This document shows, one piece after another, positions 15,852 to 23,884 of a stretch of 29,914 nucleotides of DNA (the first letter of the stretch is position 1; each line of letters starts with the position of its first letter). The stretch lies in contig DASQDR010000233.1 of the NCBI GenBank assembly GCA_035634055.1, forward strand, positions 1 to 29,914, read 5' to 3'. The translations under genes and the position numbers were made by a program. The DNA is from JAICTV01 sp035634055. GTDB taxonomy: Bacteria; Planctomycetota; Phycisphaerae; Tepidisphaerales; Tepidisphaeraceae. The notes beneath the pieces are model-generated. The model was given only the letters and a program-made list of their open reading frames with translations, did not search any database and was not told the origin of the DNA.

Positions 15852-16865
15852 TTACCCTGCGCGTGCCTTGCACGTCACGGTGAGGGTGCCGCCCTGCCCG
15901 GTCGCCCAGCTCGCCAGCGATAGCCCGACCGCCGGCGGGCCGACCAGCGGTGAGAGCGCGAACGACAGCGCCACGTCGCGCTTCGGCAGGTGCGGCGTCG
16001 GCTGGCCGCCGGCGGTGAGCTTCTCGAACAGCACGTTCGGCCGCGAGCAGAGCGGGTTGATCGCGCTCTGGATCACGCCGAACAGGTCGTACTCGATCGC
16101 GAAGCTGGTGGAGCGGACGATCTCGAAGCCGCACTCGCCCAGCAGCCGGGCGAGCGTGCGCGGCGTGAAGTGGTAACGGTGCCGCGGGGGGTCGAGGTGC
16201 AGCCAGTGCCGGCCGAATAGCTTCGCCTGCCAGCTCGCCAAGTTCGGCACGGTCACCTGAAATACGCCCCCTGCCGCGAGGTTGGCGCGCGCCCAGCGCG
16301 CGAGTAGCACCGGGCGCTCGATGTGCTCCAGCACGTGCCAGCAGGTGATGACGTCGAACGGTGCGGCAAAGCCGTCGCGCATGGCGTCGTCGGGTCGCTT
16401 GGCCTCCATGCCGCGCGAGCGCATGTCGTCCAGCACGGCGTCGTTTAATTCGGTGACCGCGGTGTTCCAGCCGCGTCGCTGCATCTCCAGCGCGAACGCG
16501 CCGGTGCCGCACCCCAGGTCGAGCAGCCGCCCGCGGAAGTCGGGCGCAAAGCTCTTGGTGGCGGCGGCGGCGCGGAGCTTGACGCGGGTGCCGGCGGAAT
16601 ACTTCTGGCGGTCGGTGCGGTAGCGCTGCGGGTAATAGCGCTCGATGGCGGCATCCGGCACCTGCGGGTGCGTCACCCCGAGCCCGCACGACGCGCACCG
16701 GCGGATGGCGAAGGTCTCGTCGGAGATGTAGTCGCGCACGCCGGCGATGGCCGTCTCCCACGCGCGGCCGCCGCACAGCTCGCACGTGACTTGGTCCGCC
16801 GACACGTTGACGGCGGCGTTGACGGCGGCGGCGGCGGGCGTCGGCTGCGTTTCAGGGATCGTCAT
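15852..16865 (-). CDS. Zinc-ribbon class I SAM-dependent methyltransferase
   Basis: 337 residues. The N-terminus has a zinc-binding pair CELC (28-31) and CASC (57-60), typical of sugar/lipid-modifying methyltransferases of the Methyltransf_11/23 type with an N-terminal zinc ribbon. The Rossmann domain has LLDLGCGTGAF (114-124, SAM motif I), FDVITCWHVLEHI (170-182) and LDPPRHRYHFT (224-234). The last 60 residues include a hydrophobic stretch that may contact the membrane. It probably methylates a sugar or a lipid/isoprenoid intermediate in surface-glycan assembly, as suggested by its place 54 bases downstream of a GT87-like gene on the same strand. The ATG at 16865 lacks a Shine-Dalgarno, but TAGAAT lies ten bases upstream. 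Confidence 0.9.
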   Translation of the reverse strand: MTIPETQPTPAAAAVNAAVNVSADQVTCELCGGRAWETAIAGVRDYISDETFAIRRCASCGLGVTHPQVPDAAIERYYPQRYRTDRQKYSAGTRVKLRAAAATKSFAPDFRGRLLDLGCGTGAFALEMQRRGWNTAVTELNDAVLDDMRSRGMEAKRPDDAMRDGFAAPFDVITCWHVLEHIERPVLLARWARANLAAGGVFQVTVPNLASWQAKLFGRHWLHLDPPRHRYHFTPRTLARLLGECGFEIVRSTSFAIEYDLFGVIQSAINPLCSRPNVLFEKLTAGGQPTPHLPKRDVALSFALSPLVGPPAVGLSLASWATGQGGTLTVTCKARAG

Positions 16866-16875
16866 CGCGGGCGTG

Positions 16876-16881
16876 ATTCTA
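16876..16881 (-). promoter_or_regulatory. -10-like TAGAAT directly upstream of the methyltransferase
   Basis: Read on the minus strand, TAGAAT (five of six consensus bases) ends ten bases before the ATG, and no Shine-Dalgarno intervenes. This spacing suits a leaderless or nearly leaderless transcript. No good -35 was found. Confidence 0.35.
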
Positions 16882-16919
16882 GCGGCGGAGGGAGGAGGCG
16901 GGTACGTCGCAGCCAGGCA

Positions 16920-18329
16920 TCAGCGCGAAGAAGCAGTTGCCGCCGCCGCCGGCGGGTCCGGCGTGGGCGCGTGTTCCGCGGTCGCAGCTGCGACGGCGCA
17001 GCACAGGGCCGCGGTGACCACGAGGTAATAATTCGCGAACGCCTGCCGGCCGAAGGAGAAGAAGACCAGCGCGAGCAGCGCCGTCGCTGCGGCGAAGCCG
17101 GCGGGCGAGCGCGGCAAACGCCAGAGCGCCACCGCCGCCATCGGCAACAGCGTCCCAAAGCCCAGCAGCGTCGCCAGCGCGCCCGATCCGGCGGGGCCGC
17201 TCAGCAGCGGCAGGAAGCCGAGCGAATCGGCGCGAAACGGCTGGCGCATCTGCACCAGGACCAGCGCGTGCAGGTACGAGCGGGCGTCGAGCAGCAGCGG
17301 CGGGAGCGTCAGCGCCGCCGCCACCAGCGCCGCCGGCCAGAACAATCGCCACAACCGCCGCCAGAAGATCCGATCGCCCCACGGCTCCGGGATCAGCAGC
17401 GGGACGGCCGGGAGGAAAATCACGGCGTACTGCTTGGTCGCCAGCAAGAGCCCCAGCGCCACCGGCAGCACGCGCGGCGCCCGCCGCGCGCACAGCACCA
17501 CGCCGGCGAGCGCGGCGGCGACGTAGCCGTCGGTGTAGCCGAGCGGCGTGACGTACAGCGCGTGCGGCGCGAGCAGGAACAGCGCCGCGACGCCGGCGCG
17601 GGCGGCGCCGCCGGCGGTCGCGGCGATCAACGCCGCGGTCAGCACGCCCGCCGCCACCAGCCCCCATCGCACGTCACCACCGAGCCACCCGGCGTAGGTC
17701 GCCAGGAGCGATAGCGGCGGGTACGGGTAGGCGTAACGGACCTGACCCCCGGCCACCACGCCGGGCGCGTAGAAGTCGGCGCCGGCGGCGCCGTAGACGT
17801 CGGGCATCAGCGTGGCGTAGGGGTTGCGCCCGTCGTCGAGCGCGGCGCACGCCGCCTGGTGGAACGAGATGACGTCAATGTAGATGTTCTTCGTGCCGGC
17901 GACGGTGAAAGTCCAGGCGAAACCGGCTGCGCCGATCGTTGCCAGCAGCAGCATCCCGCGCACTCGCGAGCGTGGCATGAGGGTGGCGGCGACAGCGGAC
18001 GCGGTGGCGAGCACCAGGGCCGCCGACAGCGCGGGCAGCGTCGCCGGCGCGGCGGCGGCCGGAACCGACGGCGGCATCCGCAGGTTGATGGCCAACTGTG
18101 CAACCAGCGCCGCCGCCAACGCCCACCGCGCCGCGCCGGCCCCGCCGGTTCGCGCGACGGCGTGGGGGAACAGCGCCGCCAGCACGAGGATGACCCACGT
18201 CGCCGCCACCCCCGCCACCGCGGGCGGCGCGTACGTGCCGTCGCTCCATCGCACCGCCCACGCGAGCACGGCCAGCGCGACGATCAGCGGGATCGGGTCG
18301 AGGTTGAGGCGAGGCCGCTCGTGAGGCAC
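16920..18329 (-). CDS. GT87-like polyprenyl-phosphate-dependent glycosyltransferase
   Basis: A polytopic protein of 469 residues with about ten to twelve hydrophobic helices. After helices at about 13-28, 40-56, 68-82, 98-116 and 124-142 comes the outer loop NIYIDVISFHQA (148-159), DGRNPY (166-171) and YAYPYPPLSLL (199-209), the motif set of DUF2029/GT87 mannosyltransferase-like enzymes. TKQYAVIF, about two-thirds along, is also typical. It probably elongates a surface glycan using a polyprenyl-phosphate sugar. The start is a GTG at 18329, with TATACT ten bases upstream and no Shine-Dalgarno. It sits upstream of the methyltransferase, and the two are likely co-expressed. Confidence 0.87.
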   Translation of the reverse strand: MPHERPRLNLDPIPLIVALAVLAWAVRWSDGTYAPPAVAGVAATWVILVLAALFPHAVARTGGAGAARWALAAALVAQLAINLRMPPSVPAAAAPATLPALSAALVLATASAVAATLMPRSRVRGMLLLATIGAAGFAWTFTVAGTKNIYIDVISFHQAACAALDDGRNPYATLMPDVYGAAGADFYAPGVVAGGQVRYAYPYPPLSLLATYAGWLGGDVRWGLVAAGVLTAALIAATAGGAARAGVAALFLLAPHALYVTPLGYTDGYVAAALAGVVLCARRAPRVLPVALGLLLATKQYAVIFLPAVPLLIPEPWGDRIFWRRLWRLFWPAALVAAALTLPPLLLDARSYLHALVLVQMRQPFRADSLGFLPLLSGPAGSGALATLLGFGTLLPMAAVALWRLPRSPAGFAAATALLALVFFSFGRQAFANYYLVVTAALCCAVAAATAEHAPTPDPPAAAATASSR

Positions 18330-18339
18330 GTGCCGGCGG

Positions 18340-18345
18340 AGTATA
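18340..18345 (-). promoter_or_regulatory. -10-like TATACT directly upstream of the GT87-like gene
   Basis: On the minus strand TATACT (five of six consensus bases) ends ten bases before the GTG start. No -35 of good quality is visible at 16-18 bases. The layout fits a leaderless transcript, as for the adjacent methyltransferase. Confidence 0.35.
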
Positions 18346-18424
18346 TCGTCCGCTGGCGGCGAAGCTGCGATCCCCTGTGGATCGTGCGGCGCCTCTCCGG
18401 GCGGCGATCGGCTCGTCCGTCACC

Positions 18425-18464
18425 AAAACAATCCGGGGCGGACGCTTTGCGGCGTCCGCCCCGG
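18425..18464 (-). terminator. Rho-independent terminator after the Tad-like array
   Basis: A perfect 13-bp stem (18433-18445 with 18452-18464) and 6-base loop lie 41 bases past the stop of the last Tad-like gene. On the minus strand the stem is followed by ATTGTTTT. The T-run lies only on this side, so it ends the minus-strand array before the GT87-like gene. Confidence 0.85.
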
Positions 18465-18505
18465 GGGCACTCAAGGAAAGGTTCCCAAACGCTACGTTCC
18501 GCGGG

Positions 18506-19705
18506 TTACTTCACCAGCGAGACGCCTCCCTTGAGGGCCAGGTCGTAGTGGACCGCGCTGTTGCCGGTCATGCTGATGCTCTTGGCGACAATCGCGCCGT
18601 AGACGTCGCCGGTGCCGTTCATCGTCAGCGGCGCGGCGGGGGCGTAGATGTCGGCGTAGAGGGCCGAGCTGCTGCCGATCTCAATCGTGCCACTGGTGCC
18701 GAGGTGGACGAGCTTGAGGTTCTCCGGCACATCGTTGTAGGTGACGGCATGCCCCGCGAGCTTGATGCTGCCGGCGACGTAGACGGTGGCCGGGCCGGTG
18801 AACTTCAGCTCGGAACCGGCGCTCAGATCCAGGCCCTTGAGGTAGTAGACGCCACCGGCGAGCGGGAGGCTCTTCTGGCTGCCGAGCTTGAGGATGCCGC
18901 TGGCCATGTAGGTCTGCGGGATGTTGGCGTTGTCGTTCACGGTGGCGGCGTTGCCCGCGTCAGCCTGGGGGTAGACCAGCGCCTTGGTCAGCGGCGTGGT
19001 GCTGCCGGAGACGTGGTTGGCGCCGATCACGCGGCGGCCGATGCCGGGGAAGGCATCGCCCTGGATGTTCGAGGAGCCGCCGAGGGTGATGTCGCCGTTG
19101 CTGGCGATCGAGCCGTTGTAGTCGAACTCGCCCTTCTTCTTGTAGCCGTTGGAGGCGTTGCCGCTCATCTTGATGAAGTCGAGCCCGACGATGGCGAACT
19201 TCTGCGGCTTGGCCAGCGCGATGACCTCGACGGTGGCGTTGCAGGTATCGGCGCCGAGCAGCTTGGCGAACGGCAGCTCCACCGGGTTGCCGCGGGCGGT
19301 GGTGCGCTGCGCGACGACCTTGATCGCATTGTGCTTCCGGCCGCTGGGGAGTGCTTCGACGCGGCGGGTCTTCTCGTTCCAGTAGACGAACGTCACGTCC
19401 GACGCGCTCAGCTCGACGCGCTTGCCGTCGGCGAGGTTGCCCTTGGCGGCGGCGATCGCCACCGAGCGGGCGACCGAGAGGTCCGATAAGACGTACTCGC
19501 CACCGGCCAGGGCGGCAGCGTCGGCGGCGGTGCGGAGCTGGTTCTTCACCAGCTGCACGCGGCCGAGGTCCACCGCCAGCGAGGCGACGGCGCACAGAGC
19601 GACGAGGACAACGATCGACCAGACGATCCCGACGCCCGCCTTGCGGCTCCGGCCGCGGAGGGTGGCGGTGTTGCGAAGCCCGTTGATCTGATTGACGCGT
19701 GCCAT
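18506..19705 (-). CDS. Tad-like (TadE/G N-terminus) surface protein, paralog 1
   Basis: 399 residues. A short basic N-terminus (RGRSRKAG, 17-24) leads into one transmembrane helix (about 25-45), then LAVDLGRVQLVKNQLRTAADAAALAG (43-68), the hallmark of TadE/TadG-like Flp-pilus assembly proteins (helix, Asp, then an AADAAALA-type helix). The rest is rich in Gly/Asn/Ser/Thr with short beta-repeats: SGNASNG, IASNGDITLGG, GPATVYVAGSIKLAG (304-318), ADIYAPAAPLTMNG (351-364), SISMTGNS. This suggests a beta-solenoid, polymer-like domain outside the membrane. The ATG at 19705 has AAAGGG upstream. It is the last of five tandem paralogs and precedes a strong terminator. Its AADAAALAGG is the closest of the five to the TadG consensus. 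The exact role (minor pilin, adhesin or envelope scaffold) is unknown. Confidence 0.9.
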   Translation of the reverse strand: MARVNQINGLRNTATLRGRSRKAGVGIVWSIVVLVALCAVASLAVDLGRVQLVKNQLRTAADAAALAGGEYVLSDLSVARSVAIAAAKGNLADGKRVELSASDVTFVYWNEKTRRVEALPSGRKHNAIKVVAQRTTARGNPVELPFAKLLGADTCNATVEVIALAKPQKFAIVGLDFIKMSGNASNGYKKKGEFDYNGSIASNGDITLGGSSNIQGDAFPGIGRRVIGANHVSGSTTPLTKALVYPQADAGNAATVNDNANIPQTYMASGILKLGSQKSLPLAGGVYYLKGLDLSAGSELKFTGPATVYVAGSIKLAGHAVTYNDVPENLKLVHLGTSGTIEIGSSSALYADIYAPAAPLTMNGTGDVYGAIVAKSISMTGNSAVHYDLALKGGVSLVK

Positions 19706-20036
19706 GGTGAGTGCCCTTTCCTTGAAGTAGCGTGTTGGGACTCACAGCATGCCCCGACTTGACTCGCCCGGCGAATGAATCGTATGTCATCAGGGTCAGT
19801 TCCGAGACTGCGCACGATGGTCTGTAGCGGGCGTGCCGAAGGCGAGCGTCAGATAATGGGGAGCTTCTCCCGATTCCCAGGAACACCCATCAAGAGGCAC
19901 GAAATCCTAAGCACGCAGCACGAGACAAATGCGAATGACCAAAACGAGAAATGACCGAAACAGGCAACTGCCCGCTTCGGTCATTCCTTGATTTGGAGTT
20001 TCAGGTTTGTTTCGTGCTTCGTGCTCAGCTCACCGG
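19706..20036. other. 331-base gap between Tad-like paralogs 1 and 2
   Basis: No gene is seen. The right third is occupied by a nested inverted repeat (19910-20025, listed separately). The left part (19706-19890) contains a short GGGAG/CTCCC hairpin (19859-19871) and presumably the promoter of paralog 1, but no convincing -35/-10 pair could be assigned. The gap is far longer than the others in the array (49-121 bases). Confidence 0.6.
19910..20025. repeat. MITE-like nested inverted repeat
   Basis: The outer arms 19910-19929 and 20006-20025 are reverse complements at 18 of 20 positions (AGCACGAAGCACGAAACAAA type). Inside is a second hairpin, 19950-19965 with 19970-19985, pairing at 14 of 16 positions around an AACT loop, plus an extra copy of AATGACC at 19934-19940. 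Local AT content is much higher than in flanking DNA. The nested structure and AT-richness suggest a small non-autonomous mobile or dispersed intergenic element. No transposase or clear target-site duplication was identified. Confidence 0.8.
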
Positions 20037-21224
20037 CTATTGAACGATTGCCAGCGCCTCGACGGTCCCCGCGTCCTCGTCGAAGAAGAACCTCGCGTTG
20101 TTCTGGCAGGTGATGGTGCGGAAGACGCAGACGCCGAAGAAGTCGAAGCCGTTGGCCGAGGAGAAGTCGCTGCCGGGGGCGGAGATGCACGCCTTCACCG
20201 AGCTGCCGTTGCCGCAGGAGAAGGTTCGGTTGGTGCCGATCTGGTAGATCTTCAGGTTCGACGGGATCCCCTGGTAGGCGGTGATGCTCCGGCCGTTGAT
20301 GTTGATGTCGCCGTTAACGTAAAGCGTGGCCGGGCCGGTGAAGGTGAGGTTGCTCGAGAGGTTGACGGAGGTAAGCCAGTAGGTCCCGCCGACGAGGCTC
20401 CCGCCGGTGCAGGCGGCGCCCGCCCCGCCGGGGTTGCCGACCGGGCTCCACGCGGGGTCGGCCGGCGTGGGAACGGCTGATGACAGGTTGCCAACCGCGC
20501 CGGTGATCGCCCACCCCGTCTCGACCGAGCCGCCCGGGCCGACGTAGATGTCGCCGTGCATCTGCCCGTTGTTCTTCCCGCCAATCGTGCCATTGGACAG
20601 CAGCACCCCGTTGTTCTTTGCGGTCACCTGCGTCGGCGTCACCGTGACCGACGAGTCGTAGCTTCCGATGAAGGTGTTGTTCTTGAAGTCGATGCTGTTC
20701 AGCCCCGCGATGCCGATCGGCAGGCACCGGGCGACGGTGCTGGCGCGGACGGTGCAGGTCGGCATGCCGATGATCCCGCCGAACACCAGCGGCACGGTCA
20801 CGGACGTGACCAGGCGGACCGCGTTGTGCGGGCGAAGGACCGGGGTGAACGTGCGGGCCGAGCTGTTCCAGTAGCCGACCTCGATCTGCGACGCGTTGAA
20901 GGCGGCCTTGACGCCGTTGACGTAGTTGCCGCCGGCCGCCTCGTTGGCGCGGCCCAGCGCCTTGGCGAGCCCGCCGTTGACCCAGCGCACGCCCCAGCGG
21001 GCGGCGACATCGGTGGCGGTGCGCAGCTCCGTGCGCGCGAGCTGCACGCGCCCGTAGTCCAGCGCAAGCGACGCGAAGGCGAACACCACCGACATCACGA
21101 TGCTGAGGTAAACCAGCGACAAGCCACTACGCGCGGTTCGGCCGCGCGGGCGTCGGCGGGCGCGCGGGTCGCGCCCGACAGGTGCCGGGCGCGGGCTTGA
21201 AGTTGCACCGATCGTGCGGGGCAC
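20037..21224 (-). CDS. Tad-like surface protein, paralog 2
   Basis: 395 residues from a GTG at 21224 with AAAGGTG close upstream. The Arg-rich N-terminus (20-32) is followed by a transmembrane helix (34-54) and ALDYGRVQLARTELRTATD (54-72), a TadE/G-like N-terminal module. The C-terminal beta-rich region contains SLVGGTYWLTSVNL, GPATLYVNGDININGR (297-312), NLKIYQIGTNRTF, SAPGSDFSS (348-356) and a final FFFDEDAGTVEAL. Together with paralog 3 it forms a subtype that shares WGVRWV after the helix, VGYWN, VPLVFGG, FIGSYDSSVT, YVGPGGSV and the ending FDE/YDE-x-A. Several cysteines in the C-terminal half (CTVRA, SCGNG, KACIS, GVCVF, ITCQN) could form disulphides. A MITE-like repeat separates it from paralog 1. 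Confidence 0.9.
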   Translation of the reverse strand: MPRTIGATSSPRPAPVGRDPRARRRPRGRTARSGLSLVYLSIVMSVVFAFASLALDYGRVQLARTELRTATDVAARWGVRWVNGGLAKALGRANEAAGGNYVNGVKAAFNASQIEVGYWNSSARTFTPVLRPHNAVRLVTSVTVPLVFGGIIGMPTCTVRASTVARCLPIGIAGLNSIDFKNNTFIGSYDSSVTVTPTQVTAKNNGVLLSNGTIGGKNNGQMHGDIYVGPGGSVETGWAITGAVGNLSSAVPTPADPAWSPVGNPGGAGAACTGGSLVGGTYWLTSVNLSSNLTFTGPATLYVNGDININGRSITAYQGIPSNLKIYQIGTNRTFSCGNGSSVKACISAPGSDFSSANGFDFFGVCVFRTITCQNNARFFFDEDAGTVEALAIVQ

Positions 21225-21292
21225 TTCACCTTTGTCGGATTTTCCGCGCCCCGGGTTGAGGCAATCTTGCTGCGCCGCCGCGGTGCGGGCAT

Positions 21293-21328
21293 TACCGGAC
21301 CAGCGGGGCGCTCGCTACCGGACCAGCG
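21293..21328. repeat. 13-bp direct repeat at the 3' end of paralog 3
   Basis: TACCGGACCAGCG occurs at 21293-21305 and again at 21316-21328. The second copy contains the last four codons and the first base of the stop of Tad-like paralog 3 on the minus strand; the first lies 23 bases downstream and would recreate the same ending with another stop. This looks like a small local duplication. Confidence 0.7.
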
Positions 21329-22499
21329 CGATGTTCGCGACCGACGCGCTCGACTCGTCGTAGTAGAACTCGGAGTTGTTGTGCGCGGTGATGCGGTTGA
21401 ACACGCAGGTGCCGTAGAACTTGACGTTGTTGCTCACCTCGAAGTTGCTGCGCGGCGCGACGATCTGGGCGATGATCTCGTTGCCGCCGCTCATGTTGAA
21501 GTGCCGGTTGGCGCCGATCTGGTAGATCTTCAGGTTGGCCGGAAGGTTGTTGTACGCCTTGATGTCGTCGCCGGCGTCGATGTTGCCGTTGACGTAGATC
21601 GTCGCCGGGCCGCTGAACTTGAGCGCGCGGGTGTTCTTCAGGCTGGTGAACCAATAAGTGCCCGGGAGCAGCGTGGTGTTGCTGGCGTGCACGTAGCTCT
21701 GGGGAACATTTCCGGGGTTCGGCGCCGGGCTCCAGGAGGCCTCCGCAGGCGCGGTGGCGGCCGAGGGCAGGCTTCCGACACCCCCGCTGACGCTGAAGCC
21801 CGGGTCGACGCTGCCGCCGGGGCCGACGTAAACGTCCCCGCGGATGACGCTGTTGTTATGTTCGCCGATGTAACCGTTGGAGACGACCGCCGCGTTGCTG
21901 CTCGAGGTCCCTTGGGTCGGATGCGTGGTGACCGAGGAGTCGTAGCTCCCGATGAACGTGTTGACGTGGAACGAGAACCCGCTGAGCGCGACGATTCCCA
22001 TCGGCGTGCAGGTGGCGATGGCGGTGGTGTCGACCGTGCACGAGGAGATGTTCCCCTGCCCGCCGAACACCAGCGGCACGGTGCTCGAAGCGCTGATCTG
22101 GATCGCGTTGCGCGGGCGGAGGTTGGGCTTGAAGACTCGGGTCTGACCGTTCCAGTAGCCGACCACGATGTTCGAGTTGGACAGCACCAGCTTCTCGTTG
22201 TTCACCTGGTTCTGGCCCGCCACCTCGTTGCAGCGGGCGCGCAGCGTGCTGGCGTTGCTGGCGGACACCCAGCGCACGCCCCACTTGGCGGTGGAGTCGG
22301 TGGCGGTCTGAAGCTGCGTCCGGGCGAGCTGGACGCGGCCGTAATCCATCGCCAGCGTGGCGAAGGCGAACACCACCACCATCACGATGCAGACGTAAAG
22401 CATCGAGATGCCCCGGCGCGCGGGGGCGCGCCGGCGGCGGCTTGGCTCGATGAGCGTTGCCGCGGGCACGGTGCGGGATGTCGGTTCGTCGCGTCGCAT
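21315..22499 (-). CDS. Tad-like surface protein, paralog 3
   Basis: 394 residues from the ATG at 22499; the frame is open from a GTG at 22559, but the extra 20 residues have no equivalent in the paralogs. The Arg-rich N-terminus (21-29) is followed by a helix (30-51) and AMDYGRVQLARTQLQTATD (50-68). It is the sister of paralog 2: WGVRWV, VVGYWN, VPLVFGG, NTFIGSYDSSVTTHPTQ, YVGPGGSVDPG, GPATIYVNGNID (297-308), NLKIYQIGANRHF, QIVAPRSNFEVSNN and a YYDES ending. The GPATIYV motif falls at the same residue number as in paralog 2. No Shine-Dalgarno precedes the ATG; CCGATATATCGG, a palindrome containing TATATC, lies about 14 bases upstream. Confidence 0.9.
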   Translation of the reverse strand: MRRDEPTSRTVPAATLIEPSRRRRAPARRGISMLYVCIVMVVVFAFATLAMDYGRVQLARTQLQTATDSTAKWGVRWVSASNASTLRARCNEVAGQNQVNNEKLVLSNSNIVVGYWNGQTRVFKPNLRPRNAIQISASSTVPLVFGGQGNISSCTVDTTAIATCTPMGIVALSGFSFHVNTFIGSYDSSVTTHPTQGTSSSNAAVVSNGYIGEHNNSVIRGDVYVGPGGSVDPGFSVSGGVGSLPSAATAPAEASWSPAPNPGNVPQSYVHASNTTLLPGTYWFTSLKNTRALKFSGPATIYVNGNIDAGDDIKAYNNLPANLKIYQIGANRHFNMSGGNEIIAQIVAPRSNFEVSNNVKFYGTCVFNRITAHNNSEFYYDESSASVANIALVR

Positions 22500-22587
22500 G
22501 TGAAACACTAACCGATATATCGGGCGCTCTGGCAACCCGGCCGATGACGCGCCTGTCACGTGGGCAAGGGTGCGTCCGATAATTCCG

Positions 22588-22609
22588 CCCGCCGCACCTC
22601 CGCGGCGGG
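22588..22609 (-). terminator. Terminator-like hairpin after paralog 4
   Basis: CCCGCCGC (22588-22595) pairs perfectly with GCGGCGGG (22602-22609) around a 6-base loop, 12 bases past the paralog 4 stop. On the minus strand it is followed by CGGAATTAT, which is AT-richer but not a true T-tract. It would separate paralogs 5-4 from 3. Confidence 0.45.
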
Positions 22610-22620
22610 TTCGCTCGCTT

Positions 22621-23835
22621 CTAGTTCAGGATCTGCACCGAGTCGCTGCCGCCGGCGCCGCTCAGGTCGTAGTAGACGTCGGAGGACCCGGTCATGGTGA
22701 TACTCTTGCCGATCACCTGCCCGTAGATCGCTCCGTTGCCCGACAGGGTAACGTCGCTCTGCGGGGCGTAGATGTGCGCGTGGAGCGACGCGCCGCTGGA
22801 GACGCTCACGGTTCCCGGCGCGACCCCGCTGATCGGGTTGGGGATCATCACGATCTTCAGGTTGTGCGGGAGGTTCTTCGCGGTCGTCGCGTTGCCGCCC
22901 AGGTTGACGTTGCCATAGCAGTAGAAGGTGGTCGGCCCCTGGAGCAAGAGTCCGCCGTTGGCACCGACCGAGAAGCTGTTGATGATGTAATTCCCCGGCT
23001 GGATCGTGTAGACGCTGTTGCCGGTGGAGAGGTTCCAGTTGTTCATCAGCCCCGACGGGAGCCGCGCGTTGTCGTTGTTGGTCCTGCTGTAGGGGGAGGA
23101 GCTGCCGTTGGCGTAGCTGAGGGGGGCCGTGAGCGTGCGCCGCGCGAGCGGGCTGACGCCGGTCACCGTCGCGCCCGGCAGCGTCCAGACGCTGCCATTG
23201 ATGATTGCCGTGCTGGTGCTGGTGACGTTGCCGTTGGAGGCGATGTGCCCCTGGTTCGCGCCGATGTAGCCGTCGCCGGACCAGTAGCTGGCCGTGGAGT
23301 TGCCGCTCAGCTTGATGTAGTTGATCCCGACCAGCCCGAAGCCGGGCGGGATGATGGCGGCGGTGGTGCTGCCCTTCACGTCGCAGGAGCGCGCGCCCAC
23401 GATCTGACCCAGCGTGAGCGGGAGGGTGCGGCGGCAGGTGACCTTGATCGCGTCGGCGCCGGCGCGGGCGGTTCCGCTGAGCGGGCCGACCAGCTTGCGC
23501 GTGCCCGGGTCCCACGCCCAGAACTCGACGTCGAGCCCCTTGTTGATCAGGACCGCGCTGCCGTCGCAGGTGTTTTTCGACGCCCACAGGTAAGCGGCGT
23601 CCTGCACGCCGCTGATCGAGCCGGCGCGAGTGATGGCGGCGCGGGCGGCGGCATCGGCTGCACGGCGCAGCTCGGTCTTGGCCGCCTGCACCCGCCCGTA
23701 GTCCAGCGCCAGCGACGCGAAGGCGAACACCAGCACCATCGCGAAGCTCAGGTAGAGCACCGAGAAGCCGCCGCGACGGACGCTGCGGCCGCACGAGCGT
23801 TGCGCCGTGGCCGGATGGGTATGTGCTGTCTTCAC
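22621..23835 (-). CDS. Tad-like surface protein, paralog 4
   Basis: 404 residues. The GTG at 23835 is supported by AGGAAGAGGA seven bases upstream. A basic N-terminus (RSVRRGG, 17-23) is followed by a helix (24-43) and ALDYGRVQAAKTELRRAADAAARAA (43-67), a good TadE/G-like module. The C-terminal region has YIKLSGNSTASYWSGDGYIG, IASNGNVTST, GPTTFYCYGNVNLGG (300-314), NLKIVMIPN, HIYAPQSDVTLSGNGAIYG (354-372) and GKSITMTGSSDVYYDL. It is most like paralog 5 (shared KLSGN/TMSGN, SYWSxG, YCYGN, IYAPQS, IYGxV). The stop of paralog 5 lies only 49 bases upstream, so the two are probably one operon. The repeated Gly/Asn/Thr strands suggest an extracytoplasmic beta-solenoid. Confidence 0.9.
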   Translation of the reverse strand: MKTAHTHPATAQRSCGRSVRRGGFSVLYLSFAMVLVFAFASLALDYGRVQAAKTELRRAADAAARAAITRAGSISGVQDAAYLWASKNTCDGSAVLINKGLDVEFWAWDPGTRKLVGPLSGTARAGADAIKVTCRRTLPLTLGQIVGARSCDVKGSTTAAIIPPGFGLVGINYIKLSGNSTASYWSGDGYIGANQGHIASNGNVTSTSTAIINGSVWTLPGATVTGVSPLARRTLTAPLSYANGSSSPYSRTNNDNARLPSGLMNNWNLSTGNSVYTIQPGNYIINSFSVGANGGLLLQGPTTFYCYGNVNLGGNATTAKNLPHNLKIVMIPNPISGVAPGTVSVSSGASLHAHIYAPQSDVTLSGNGAIYGQVIGKSITMTGSSDVYYDLSGAGGSDSVQILN

Positions 23836-23884
23836 GCGTTCGTCCTCTTCCTGTTCTCGTCGGCGTCGGCGACTGCCGGCGCGA

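Noticed and set aside
22500..22559. Longer GTG start for Tad-like paralog 3
   Set aside because: The extra 20 residues contain no basic or hydrophobic feature shared with the paralogs, and the region holds an AT-rich palindrome that looks regulatory.
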